NCBI GenBank assembly: GCA_015661715.1
Contig: DQVN01000005.1
Location: forward strand, 1 to 5,187
DNA: 5,187 nt
From: Sulfurivirga caldicuralii
Lineage (GTDB): Bacteria; Pseudomonadota; Gammaproteobacteria; Thiomicrospirales; Thiomicrospiraceae
Direction of reading: 5' to 3'
Shown: in pieces, positions 1 to 5,187 of the stretch
Layout of the letters: every line of letters begins with the position of its first letter
Position numbering within the stretch: the stretch's first letter is position 1
The notes under the pieces: model-generated
Told to the model about the DNA's origin: nothing
Seen by the model: only the letters and a program-made list of their open reading frames with translations
Database searches by the model: none
Position numbers and translations under genes: made by a program

Positions 1-481
1 CCAATAGCCAGCGAACAAGTGGCTTATGTCCATTAAAGACTGCCATATGCAAAGGCTGCCACCCCTGCTGGTTCATTACCCCAAGAGATGTGCCCTGCGC
101 CGCCAGCCAACGCACCGCCTGAAGCTGACCGGCCCAGGCGGCACTATGAATAGGTAAATTATCCAGGTCATCTGCCTGCTTGATCAGCTTAGAGGGCAGG
201 TGCACCAACCAATCTGTTCGCCCAAAGCGCGCGGCCAGGTGGGCCAGATTACGCCCCTGCGCATTGATACTGCCGGGGTCAAGGTGAGGTGAAACCGCTT
301 GCCACGACCACCCTTTTTGTGCCGCCAGTGCCCACAGCTCAAACTGCGCCGTCTCATCCAAAGCGGCTGTATCCATCGCCGCCAGCTCTGCCACCGTTTG
401 CGGTTGCGCCACCGCCCAAGAAATTGGCGTAAAAAGGGCAACCAGACTAAGGCTCCAGACCCAACGCTTTACACGCATCAT
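1..481 (-). CDS. Exported ankyrin-repeat protein, N-terminal 160 residues (3' end outside window)
   Basis: Read on the minus strand from ATG at 481, the frame is open to the window edge (160 codons plus one base), so the C-terminus is missing. Residues 1-25 look like a Sec signal peptide: basic start (MMRVKRW), a hydrophobic core to about residue 21, and a likely cleavage near SWAVA-QP. Residues about 72-100, 101-131 and 132-160 are three ankyrin-like repeats; the last two show the hallmark LPIHSAAWAGQ and QPLHMAVFNGHKPLVRWLL patterns (consensus TPLHxAAxxGHxxVVxxLL). The protein should therefore be a periplasmic or surface protein-binding scaffold; its partner is unknown. A GGGTGG stretch lies 7 bases upstream of the ATG at 481; ATGs at 487 and 478 are in the same frame and are possible alternatives. 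It is the last visible gene of the leftward operon and its start overlaps the preceding small gene by 35 bases. The ankyrin call is firm; the exact start and function are not. Confidence 0.85.
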   Translation of the reverse strand, partial: MMRVKRWVWSLSLVALFTPISWAVAQPQTVAELAAMDTAALDETAQFELWALAAQKGWSWQAVSPHLDPGSINAQGRNLAHLAARFGRTDWLVHLPSKLIKQADDLDNLPIHSAAWAGQLQAVRWLAAQGTSLGVMNQQGWQPLHMAVFNGHKPLVRWLL

Positions 482-704
482 GGGGCATCCACCCAATGCA
501 GCTACGAACTTTCAAAGACTGATAATTACGCACAATCGGCATAATGGTGACAATTCCCCAGAGGATCTGCCACGGATACCAGCCAATACTGGACGGCTGG
601 CTGACCCACCAACGGTTATTAACCCCAAAGTGGCGGGTTTTGAAGATCAAATGGATCGCCAATTTCCAATAACGTAGGGCAAACCGCCATTTATTGATTG
701 CCAT
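447..704 (-). CDS. Small tryptophan-rich hypothetical protein (85 aa)
   Basis: I do not recognise the family. The product is 85 residues, basic, with eight tryptophans (positions 6, 13, 32, 33, 42, 45, 49, 72) and two cysteines (69 and 78). Residues about 40-59 (IGWYPWQILWGIVTIMPIV) are hydrophobic enough for one membrane segment or a membrane-surface helix, and the aromatic, basic N-terminus would suit an inner-membrane-associated protein. It starts 30 bases after the tlpA-like stop with a good ribosome site (GGTGAGAGGA just before ATG) and ends 35 bases inside the ankyrin gene, so it fits the operon spacing. No other credible gene fills this interval. In favour: position, ribosome site, natural-looking codons. 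Against: short, no homology recognised, and it overlaps the next gene. Confidence 0.6.
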   Translation of the reverse strand: MAINKWRFALRYWKLAIHLIFKTRHFGVNNRWWVSQPSSIGWYPWQILWGIVTIMPIVRNYQSLKVRSCIGWMPHDACKALGLEP

Positions 705-708
705 ATTC

Positions 709-732
709 CTCTCACCCTAAATCTGCTCTCAC
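709..732 (-). repeat. Direct repeat GTGAGAG (two copies) in the 30-base tlpA-to-small-ORF spacer
   Basis: CTCTCAC occurs at 709-715 and 726-732 on the plus strand, so GTGAGAG is repeated in the transcript, with 17 bases between copy starts. The downstream copy provides the ribosome-binding site of the small gene at 704. The upstream copy could be a second ribosome landing site or simply coincidence. No terminator hairpin is seen in this spacer, consistent with read-through from tlpA into the next two genes. Confidence 0.4.
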
Positions 733-734
733 AA

Positions 735-1232
735 TCAAGCACAGCGTTCAGAATGCTGAGCGCAATATTTTTGTATAAAAGCTTCCAGATCCTTCTGCTC
801 CACCATACCCGTACGCCGCGCCACTACACGCCCCTGCGGATCTACCATAAAGGTGGTGGGTAACCCTTTCAACGGCCCAAAGGGGGTATTGCGTCCATCG
901 ATCCGCCCCGGCAGCCGCACAATGGGATAGTTGATCATCTGGCTTTCTGCGAAAGCCTTGACCTTTTCCACATCAATCTCTTCGTAATTTACCCCTAAAA
1001 CCACAGCATCCTTATCCGCATGGGCCTCATGGAACATGATCAGATCCGGAATTTCCACCAGACAGGGCGGACACCAGGTAGCCCAAAAATTGACCACCAC
1101 AAACTTTCCACGGAAATCCGACAATTTGACCGGCTTACCCTCCAGCGTGACAAAGGTCACATCCTTCAACGGTTCCGCCCACCCGGCTGATGAAAACAAT
1201 ACAAACAGGAACGCTACAATCATCTTTTTCAT
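735..1232 (-). CDS. TlpA-like periplasmic thiol-disulfide oxidoreductase
   Basis: This 165-residue protein belongs to the TlpA/ResA/DsbE branch of the thioredoxin fold. A signal peptide covers residues 1-19 (MKK start, hydrophobic core, GWA cleavage before EP), placing it in the periplasm. The motif VVVNFWATWCPPC gives the redox-active CPPC at 54-57; GLPTTFMVD supplies the cis-proline at 125 and the following strand. Members of this family reduce disulfides in apocytochrome c, CuA sites or other envelope substrates; the substrate here cannot be told, and no cytochrome-maturation gene is visible nearby. An additional cysteine pair (C157 and C164) sits in the last nine residues, beyond the usual fold core. 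The start is supported by AGGAG 8 bases upstream, and the ATG overlaps the hda-like stop by 4 bases, implying translational coupling. Confidence 0.93.
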   Translation of the reverse strand: MKKMIVAFLFVLFSSAGWAEPLKDVTFVTLEGKPVKLSDFRGKFVVVNFWATWCPPCLVEIPDLIMFHEAHADKDAVVLGVNYEEIDVEKVKAFAESQMINYPIVRLPGRIDGRNTPFGPLKGLPTTFMVDPQGRVVARRTGMVEQKDLEAFIQKYCAQHSERCA

Positions 1233-1945
1233 ACTACTGGCTCCTGATGGGACAACACCCGCTTGACAAAAGGTAAGGTTATACGCCGCTTTTCAATCAA
1301 GCTCACCTGCTCAATGCGCTGAAGCGCCAGCAAGACCGCCTCCAGATCCTCACTAAACACGCGAATCAGATAACTGATAACACTTTTCGGCAACTGCAAC
1401 CCGCGCACCTGGCCATGCCGTTGCACCGCCAACATAATAGATTCCCGCTCGAGCAGCGGCATAACAGACACAGGAACCACGGTGGCCAGCGCATCGGCCA
1501 ACACTTCCGATTGTAACGGCCAATCGCCCATGGGTTGCTGTCCCGACAGCAGCACCATATGCCCCAGCGTTTGTGCCTGCAACAGCACCTGCCCCAATCT
1601 ATCCTGCCAGCTGGACTCAGACAAAACTGCATCCACCGCATCCAGGCAAAGCACTTCCATCTCTTCCAACCCTTTCAACAGGTCAGGAAAATTGCGCACC
1701 TCCTCATCTTCCAGATCGAGATAAACGCAGCGACGCTCCCACTGCTGGGCAAAACGACAGGCCGCCTGTAAAAGATGGGTCTTGCCTGCCCCTTCCGGCC
1801 CATAAAAATACCAGGCGCCACCCTGCTGGCGAATAATGGCCATTTGTAACTGATAGAGCACCATAGCCAGGCTCTCTGCTTCAGCAACAAAGCTGTCAAA
1901 ACTAGCCTCATTCCGTAAGGTGATATTCAGCGGCATCTGTCTCAT
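1229..1945 (-). CDS. hda: Hda-like DnaA-related AAA+ protein (regulatory inactivation of DnaA)
   Basis: The 238-residue product matches Hda in length (E. coli Hda is about 233) and layout. Hda is tethered to the DNA-loaded sliding clamp and triggers ATP hydrolysis by DnaA, preventing re-initiation. A clamp-binding-like peptide, QMPLNI, lies at residues 3-8, comparable to QLSLPL of E. coli Hda. Walker A is GPEGAGKT at 49-56, Walker B region VLCLDAVDAV at 98-107, and the sensor-1 strand VLLSGQQP at 131-138. The C-terminal lid ends with RRITLPFVKRVL (220-231), nearly the same as the E. coli ending. Oddly, in a by-eye alignment the box VII arginine finger (ASRL in E. coli) is ADAL here (A152), and the sensor-2 arginine (DREM) is SEDL (E199). 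The start has GAGGG 6 bases upstream, and the ATG overlaps the DUF2066 stop by 4 bases. Family assignment is firm; canonical activity is doubtful. Confidence 0.9.
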   Translation of the reverse strand: MRQMPLNITLRNEASFDSFVAEAESLAMVLYQLQMAIIRQQGGAWYFYGPEGAGKTHLLQAACRFAQQWERRCVYLDLEDEEVRNFPDLLKGLEEMEVLCLDAVDAVLSESSWQDRLGQVLLQAQTLGHMVLLSGQQPMGDWPLQSEVLADALATVVPVSVMPLLERESIMLAVQRHGQVRGLQLPKSVISYLIRVFSEDLEAVLLALQRIEQVSLIEKRRITLPFVKRVLSHQEPVV

Positions 1946-2988
1946 TGCGCGCCCTCAGCCAAGACCACCTGAGCGCTGGTCTCATCCGCTTCCAGGATCC
2001 GTACACCGGGTAATTGAGCCAGCAACGCCAATAACGCGTGCCAGCCACCACGCCAACGAACACTATAGTGCCCCTCCCCCTGCCGGGCCTGGACGAGCTG
2101 TACGCTGCGCACCAGGGGAGCTGCCTGTTTAAGCGACGTCTCCAAATGAACCAACGCTTCTGGCCGCGTCGTTTTCAACACTAAAGTTGCCTCACCCACC
2201 TGACTGACCCGCTGTTGAAAGGCAGCACGCCAATCAGCCATCCGCGCCAACAGCAGCTTAGAAAATGCCGCCTTTGGGGTCGCATCCTTCACCGTACCAG
2301 CTAGCCGCTCATTTTGCTCAAGCAAAAAGCTCTCCCAGTGGAGCTGAACACGCCGGGCACCCTGAATAAACTGCTCTTCAAAATACAGTCGCAGCACGCC
2401 ATCCACACCATAACGCTGGCAAAGTTCAGCAATATTCTCCTCAGTCAAAATCGGACGCTGGGCAACTGGATCATCCACCATCGGTAGCTTGACCTGCAGT
2501 CCTAACAGATAAGCGGCATAGACCAGATCCAAATCCGGCTGTTCAGCAATGAGCGCCGGTGTCAGGGGTGTTTGTGTACCCTGCAAGCTCCAGTACCCAA
2601 TGATCAAAAGGCGAGGACGCACCTGCGCAGGCCAATAGGTCAGACCACGGGCCTCCATGGCCTTGAGCAATTGCGCCTTGTCGAACACCAGTTGCAGCCA
2701 CTGCCCAATGACAACACCTTCTTGACGATACGGGGCAAAAGAATAGCGCTGAATCCAACGTCGGGGCTGTTTTCTAAAGTACTGTAGCTGCTCAGAATCA
2801 ATATCCGCCCTGCCTGTGAGACGCTGCAGTTCGATCCCTACCGCCTCACGCAACAACCCATCCACGGAACGGGGGGCCTGTACTTCGGGCACACGCAGCT
2901 TGAGCGTAAACAGATCCTCTGCGGAAGCAGCCATGGTGCCCGTGGCCACAACCCAAATTAATAAAGTCCGCAACAGAAGATGGGTCAT
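1942..2988 (-). CDS. Secreted DUF2066 family protein
   Basis: Starting at the ATG at 2988 the product has 348 residues, the usual size for DUF2066 proteins. Residues 1-23 form a signal peptide (MTHLLLRTLLIWVV core, cleavage near ASA-EDLF), so it acts in the periplasm or envelope; the function of the family is unknown. Family-like features are the N-terminal block with LREAVGIELQRLTGR (46-60) followed by RRWIQRYSFAP (76-86), the LQLVFDKAQLLKAMEARGLTYWPAQVRPRLLIIGYW block (98-133), a second alpha/beta block with YGVDGVLRLYF (193-203), and a C-terminal domain ending LPGVRILEAD (326-335). The frame is also open from a TTG at 3018, but the ATG gives a clean signal peptide, so I prefer it; its ribosome site (GAGA, about 9 bases upstream) is weak. 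It leads the leftward operon and is divergent from purM, a familiar proteobacterial neighbourhood. Confidence 0.88.
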   Translation of the reverse strand: MTHLLLRTLLIWVVATGTMAASAEDLFTLKLRVPEVQAPRSVDGLLREAVGIELQRLTGRADIDSEQLQYFRKQPRRWIQRYSFAPYRQEGVVIGQWLQLVFDKAQLLKAMEARGLTYWPAQVRPRLLIIGYWSLQGTQTPLTPALIAEQPDLDLVYAAYLLGLQVKLPMVDDPVAQRPILTEENIAELCQRYGVDGVLRLYFEEQFIQGARRVQLHWESFLLEQNERLAGTVKDATPKAAFSKLLLARMADWRAAFQQRVSQVGEATLVLKTTRPEALVHLETSLKQAAPLVRSVQLVQARQGEGHYSVRWRGGWHALLALLAQLPGVRILEADETSAQVVLAEGAQ

Positions 2989-3056
2989 AATGAGATAATC
3001 TCGTGAATTTGAGTACAATATCCTACCAATTTTTCTAAAGCAAAAAGAATCATGCC
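2989..3056. promoter_or_regulatory. Divergent control region between the DUF2066 operon and purMN
   Basis: These 68 bases are the only space between the two operons and must hold, or share with coding sequence, both promoters. On the plus strand a -10 candidate TACAAT lies at 3014-3019 with a -35 candidate ATGAGA at 2990-2995 (18-base spacer), predicting a transcript start near 3026 and a short leader for purM. On the minus strand TATTGT (3020-3015) with TTGCTT (3043-3038) and a 17-base spacer is a weaker candidate for the DUF2066 operon. The two -10 elements overlap, so polymerase binding in one direction should exclude the other. The region is AT-rich compared with its flanks. Promoter calls rest on consensus matching by eye only. 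Confidence 0.45.
2992..3002. promoter_or_regulatory. Perfect 11-base palindrome GAGAT-A-ATCTC, possible operator
   Basis: Five base pairs on each side of a single central A are perfectly self-complementary. The element overlaps the candidate purM -35 and, read on the other strand, the weak ribosome site of the DUF2066 gene. It could be a repressor or activator half-site pair, or chance in an AT-rich spacer. It does not resemble the E. coli PurR box. No regulator gene is visible in the window. Confidence 0.3.
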
Positions 3057-3060
3057 ATGA
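3052..3060 (+). other. Two-codon mini-ORF (ATG CCA TGA) overlapping the purM start
   Basis: Immediately before purM the sequence reads ATGCCATGA: an ATG, one proline codon and a TGA that shares bases with the purM ATG. The mini-ORF is in a different frame from purM. The only purine-rich stretch (AAAGAA, 3044-3049) is 7 bases from the purM ATG but just 2 from this one, so initiation here would be inefficient if it occurs. It may be chance, or it may dampen or re-route initiation at purM. Confidence 0.2.
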
Positions 3061-4100
3061 GTCAAGACGCGCTGACCTACAAAGACGCCGGTGTCGACAT
3101 CGATGCAGGCAATGCGCTGGTAGAGGCGATCAAGCCGGTGGCCAAGGCCACCGCCCGCCCTGAGGTCATGAATGCCCTGGGTGGGTTTGGCGCCCTGTTC
3201 GAGCTACCTGTCCATAAGTACCGTCAACCGGTGCTGGTATCCGGCACAGATGGTGTAGGCACCAAACTGCGCCTGGCCATTGACTATGACAAACATGACC
3301 AGGTGGGCATCGATCTGGTGGCCATGTGCGTCAATGACCTGGTGGTGCAGGGGGCGGAACCGCTGTTTTTCCTCGATTACTACGCCACCGGCAAGCTGGA
3401 TATCTATGTGGCCAAGAGCGTCATCGAGGGGATCGGCGAAGGCTGCCGTCAGGCGGGTTGCGCGCTGATCGGTGGCGAGACGGCGGAAATGCCCGGTATG
3501 TACCCGGATGGCGACTATGACCTGGCCGGCTTCTGCGTCGGCATTGTGGAAAAGGATCAACTGATTGACGGCAGCAAGGTGCAACCCGGGGATGTCATTC
3601 TGGGGCTGGCCTCCAGCGGCCCCCACTCCAATGGTTACTCGCTGATCCGTAAAATCCTGGAAGTGACCGGTACGGATCCGCACCAATCACTGGATGGCGC
3701 TCCATTGATCGATCTTTTGATGACCCCAACGCGCATCTATGTCAAATCCTTACTGACCTTGTTCAAGCAGGTGGAAGTCCATGCCCTATCCCATATCACC
3801 GGTGGCGGTCTGCTGGAAAATATTCCCCGCGTGCTACCACCGGGCACCGCAGCGCATATCGACATCAACCGTTGGCATCGCCCCGCGGTATTTGACTGGC
3901 TGCAACAGGCGGGCAACATTGATACGGTTGAGATGCACCGCACTTTCAACTGCGGCATCGGTATGGCGGTGATTGTCAGCCCGGATACGGCCCAGCAAGC
4001 TCAGGCGCTGCTGACGGCAGCCGGAGAGACCGTCTATACCATCGGCACCATCCAGACCAGCGAAGACAGCACCCCCCATGTGGTGCTTCAAGGCGCATGA
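3057..4100 (+). CDS. purM: Phosphoribosylformylglycinamidine cyclo-ligase (AIR synthetase)
   Basis: PurM closes the imidazole ring, converting FGAM plus ATP to aminoimidazole ribonucleotide, ADP and phosphate: step 5 of de novo purine synthesis, in the cytoplasm. The 347-residue product matches the family length (345 in E. coli) and is complete. Diagnostic blocks in order: [12 protein letters not shown] (8-19), [10 protein letters not shown] (62-71), [30 protein letters not shown] around 86-115, [11 protein letters not shown] (139-149), [11 protein letters not shown] (186-196), [12 protein letters not shown] (247-258) and FNCGIGM (297-303). These cover the glycine-rich nucleotide and phosphate sites of the PurM/PurL/SelD/HypE fold. 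Its ribosome site is poor (AAAGAA, about 7 bases upstream), and a two-codon ORF overlaps the start. It leads an operon with purN, whose ATG overlaps its stop by 4 bases. Confidence 0.98.
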   Translation: MSQDALTYKDAGVDIDAGNALVEAIKPVAKATARPEVMNALGGFGALFELPVHKYRQPVLVSGTDGVGTKLRLAIDYDKHDQVGIDLVAMCVNDLVVQGAEPLFFLDYYATGKLDIYVAKSVIEGIGEGCRQAGCALIGGETAEMPGMYPDGDYDLAGFCVGIVEKDQLIDGSKVQPGDVILGLASSGPHSNGYSLIRKILEVTGTDPHQSLDGAPLIDLLMTPTRIYVKSLLTLFKQVEVHALSHITGGGLLENIPRVLPPGTAAHIDINRWHRPAVFDWLQQAGNIDTVEMHRTFNCGIGMAVIVSPDTAQQAQALLTAAGETVYTIGTIQTSEDSTPHVVLQGA

Positions 4101-4780
4101 AACGCGTTGCGGTTCTGATTTCCGGCAGTGGCACGAATCTACAGGCATTATTGGACTGGCAGCAACAGCGTGGCAAGGCGTGCCAGTATGAAATCATCGG
4201 TGTATTGTCCAATAAAGCGGATGCCTATGGCCTGACACGCGCCGAACAGGTCGGGGTCTCCACGGCCGTGATCGCCCATGGCGACTTCCCCGACCGGGAA
4301 AGCTTCGATGCCCGCCTGGTGGAAACCCTGGAAACCTGGCAACCGGATGTGGTGGTGCTGGCCGGCTTTATGCGCATCCTCACCCCCGTGTTTACAGATC
4401 ACTTTTTGGGTCGAGCGATCAATATTCACCCCTCTCTGCTACCCAAATACAAGGGTTTAAACACCCATCAGCGGGCCCTGGCGGCAGGAGACCACGAACA
4501 TGGTGTCAGCATTCACTATGTCACCTCCGATCTGGATGGCGGCCCCATTATCGCTCAGCAACGGGTGCCCATTGAACAAGGCGATACCGCAGATACCCTG
4601 CAGCAAAAAGTGCATGGACAAGAACATCGCCTCTACCCCCGTGTGGTGGAAGCCATGGCCAGGGGCTACATTGACTATTGTCCTCCCCATGCCTGCCTGC
4701 AAGGCAGCCCATTGAATCCGCCATTAGATGTAGAACAGTTGAATGAGATACTGGGCCTGGATCCTGCTAAGCCTGTATAG
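4097..4780 (+). CDS. purN: Phosphoribosylglycinamide formyltransferase (GAR transformylase)
   Basis: PurN transfers the formyl group of 10-formyl-tetrahydrofolate to GAR, step 3 of purine synthesis. The phosphate-binding N-terminus [14 protein letters not shown] (6-19) and the folate and catalytic blocks GFMRIL (90-95), [17 protein letters not shown] (109-124 region) and [18 protein letters not shown] (135-152) are all present. The expected catalytic triad is intact: N109, H111 and D147, corresponding to N106, H108 and D144 of E. coli. At 227 residues it is about 15 longer than E. coli PurN (212); the extra length is a C-terminal tail (from about [11 protein letters not shown]) whose coding sequence overlaps the DUF3108 start. 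AAGG lies just 3 bases upstream of the ATG, so translation probably depends on coupling to purM through the ATGA overlap. Confidence 0.97.
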   Translation: MKRVAVLISGSGTNLQALLDWQQQRGKACQYEIIGVLSNKADAYGLTRAEQVGVSTAVIAHGDFPDRESFDARLVETLETWQPDVVVLAGFMRILTPVFTDHFLGRAINIHPSLLPKYKGLNTHQRALAAGDHEHGVSIHYVTSDLDGGPIIAQQRVPIEQGDTADTLQQKVHGQEHRLYPRVVEAMARGYIDYCPPHACLQGSPLNPPLDVEQLNEILGLDPAKPV

Positions 4781-5187
4781 CCTGACCGGCTTGGCTTCGC
4801 CGACAAATTTTGACGCCACCTACGTGGTCCGCGCCTTTGGAGCGGATATCGGCGAAAGCCGCCATCGGCTGCACTGCAGTACCCATGGTGATTGTGAGCT
4901 ATCAAGCCAAACCCGGCCGATTGGTCTGGCCCGAATATTTACCAATGAACGCCTGCAAGAGCGTTCCCGGTTTTCTCTAAAGCCAGCGCCCCAGTGGCAC
5001 TACTATGAAAAGAAAAAATATGCCGGCGACAAACTGGTGCGTACAGTCACCCTCATACGGCAGGCAACGCATATCCTCTATGTACAGGGCCCACGCCGAT
5101 TCCCTCTCCATGTCAATGTTTTCGATGCCCTCAGCCTGCCTTTTGTCCTCCACCGATGGGCGACCCCGCCCGATGCCCTCTACCTAC
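4743..5187 (+). CDS. Secreted DUF3108 family protein, N-terminal 148 residues (3' end outside window)
   Basis: Reading from ATG at 4743 the frame is open to the window end (148 codons plus one base). An in-frame TGA lies directly before the ATG, fixing it as the first possible start. Residues 1-18 form a signal peptide ([18 protein letters not shown], cleavage before SP). The following FDATYVVRAFGADIGESRHRL (23-43) resembles the opening strands of DUF3108 proteins (Y-x-V-x-x-x-G-x-x-I-G-x-x-x), and VNVFDALSLPFVL (124-136) resembles the family's D-x-L-S-L motif. The family is periplasmic or outer-membrane associated, with no established biochemical role. The start lies 38 bases inside purN, giving a three-gene purM-purN-DUF3108 operon that also occurs in other gammaproteobacteria. 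The ribosome site is weak, so coupling to purN is likely. Two cysteines, C45 and C51, may form a disulfide. Confidence 0.8.
   Translation, partial: MRYWAWILLSLYSLTGLASPTNFDATYVVRAFGADIGESRHRLHCSTHGDCELSSQTRPIGLARIFTNERLQERSRFSLKPAPQWHYYEKKKYAGDKLVRTVTLIRQATHILYVQGPRRFPLHVNVFDALSLPFVLHRWATPPDALYL

Noticed and set aside
299..677. Plus-strand open frames opposite the ankyrin and small genes
   Set aside because: Low-complexity, arginine/proline/glutamine-rich translations with no ribosome sites; they are shadows of the minus-strand frames.
705..734. Terminator between tlpA and the small gene
   Set aside because: The 30-base spacer contains a direct repeat, not an inverted one, and no T-run in the transcript direction follows a hairpin.
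1482..1836. Plus-strand open frames opposite hda
   Set aside because: Several mutually overlapping short frames antisense to a recognisable AAA+ gene, with no coding signals of their own.
2989..3018. Upstream TTG start at 3018 for the DUF2066 gene
   Set aside because: It adds ten residues (MYSNSRDYLI) ahead of an otherwise good signal peptide, has no ribosome site, and would sit on the candidate purM -10 element; the ATG at 2988 fits better.
2989..3056. PurR-type operator upstream of purM
   Set aside because: Nothing close to the E. coli PurR consensus (ACGCAAACGTTTGCGT) is present in the intergenic region.
3204..3686. 160-codon open frame antisense to purM
   Set aside because: It lies entirely inside a strongly conserved purM, has no ribosome site or recognisable domain, and is explained by the codon bias of purM producing few stops in that antisense frame.
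3834..4212. Minus-strand open frames across the purM-purN junction
   Set aside because: They lie antisense to two conserved purine genes joined by an ATGA overlap and show no family features.

Overview
The window is a compact, fully chromosomal-looking stretch of a Gram-negative proteobacterium. The evidence is an Hda-type DnaA-related AAA+ protein, Sec signal peptides on four products, periplasmic thioredoxin chemistry, and the DUF2066 / purM-purN-DUF3108 neighbourhood that is common in gammaproteobacteria and has counterparts in alphaproteobacteria. Finer placement (for example a deep lineage such as the magnetococci) cannot be decided from this sequence alone. There are no RNA genes, mobile elements, CRISPR arrays or recent-transfer signs that I can see.

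Layout: two divergent operons leave a non-coding gap of only about 70 bases (2989-3056). Leftward on the minus strand run a secreted DUF2066 protein (2988-1942), an Hda-like protein (1945-1229), a TlpA-like periplasmic thioredoxin (1232-735), a small tryptophan-rich hypothetical protein (704-447) and an exported ankyrin-repeat protein that is cut off by the window start (481-1). The first two junctions are 4-base ATGA overlaps, then a 30-base gap, then a 35-base overlap, so translation is probably coupled along the operon. Rightward on the plus strand run purM (3057-4100) and purN (4097-4780), joined by an ATGA overlap, and a secreted DUF3108 protein (4743 onward, cut off by the window end) that starts inside purN.

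The right operon carries steps 3 and 5 of de novo purine synthesis (GAR formyltransferase PurN and AIR synthetase PurM) plus an envelope protein of unknown role. The left operon is functionally mixed: replication control (Hda-like) is translationally coupled to envelope and redox proteins. The two points most worth a second look are the Hda-like protein, which keeps its Walker A motif but appears to have lost both the arginine finger and the sensor-2 arginine, and the very tight divergent control region, with a palindrome over the probable purM -35 element and a two-codon ATG-CCA-TGA mini-ORF overlapping the purM start.
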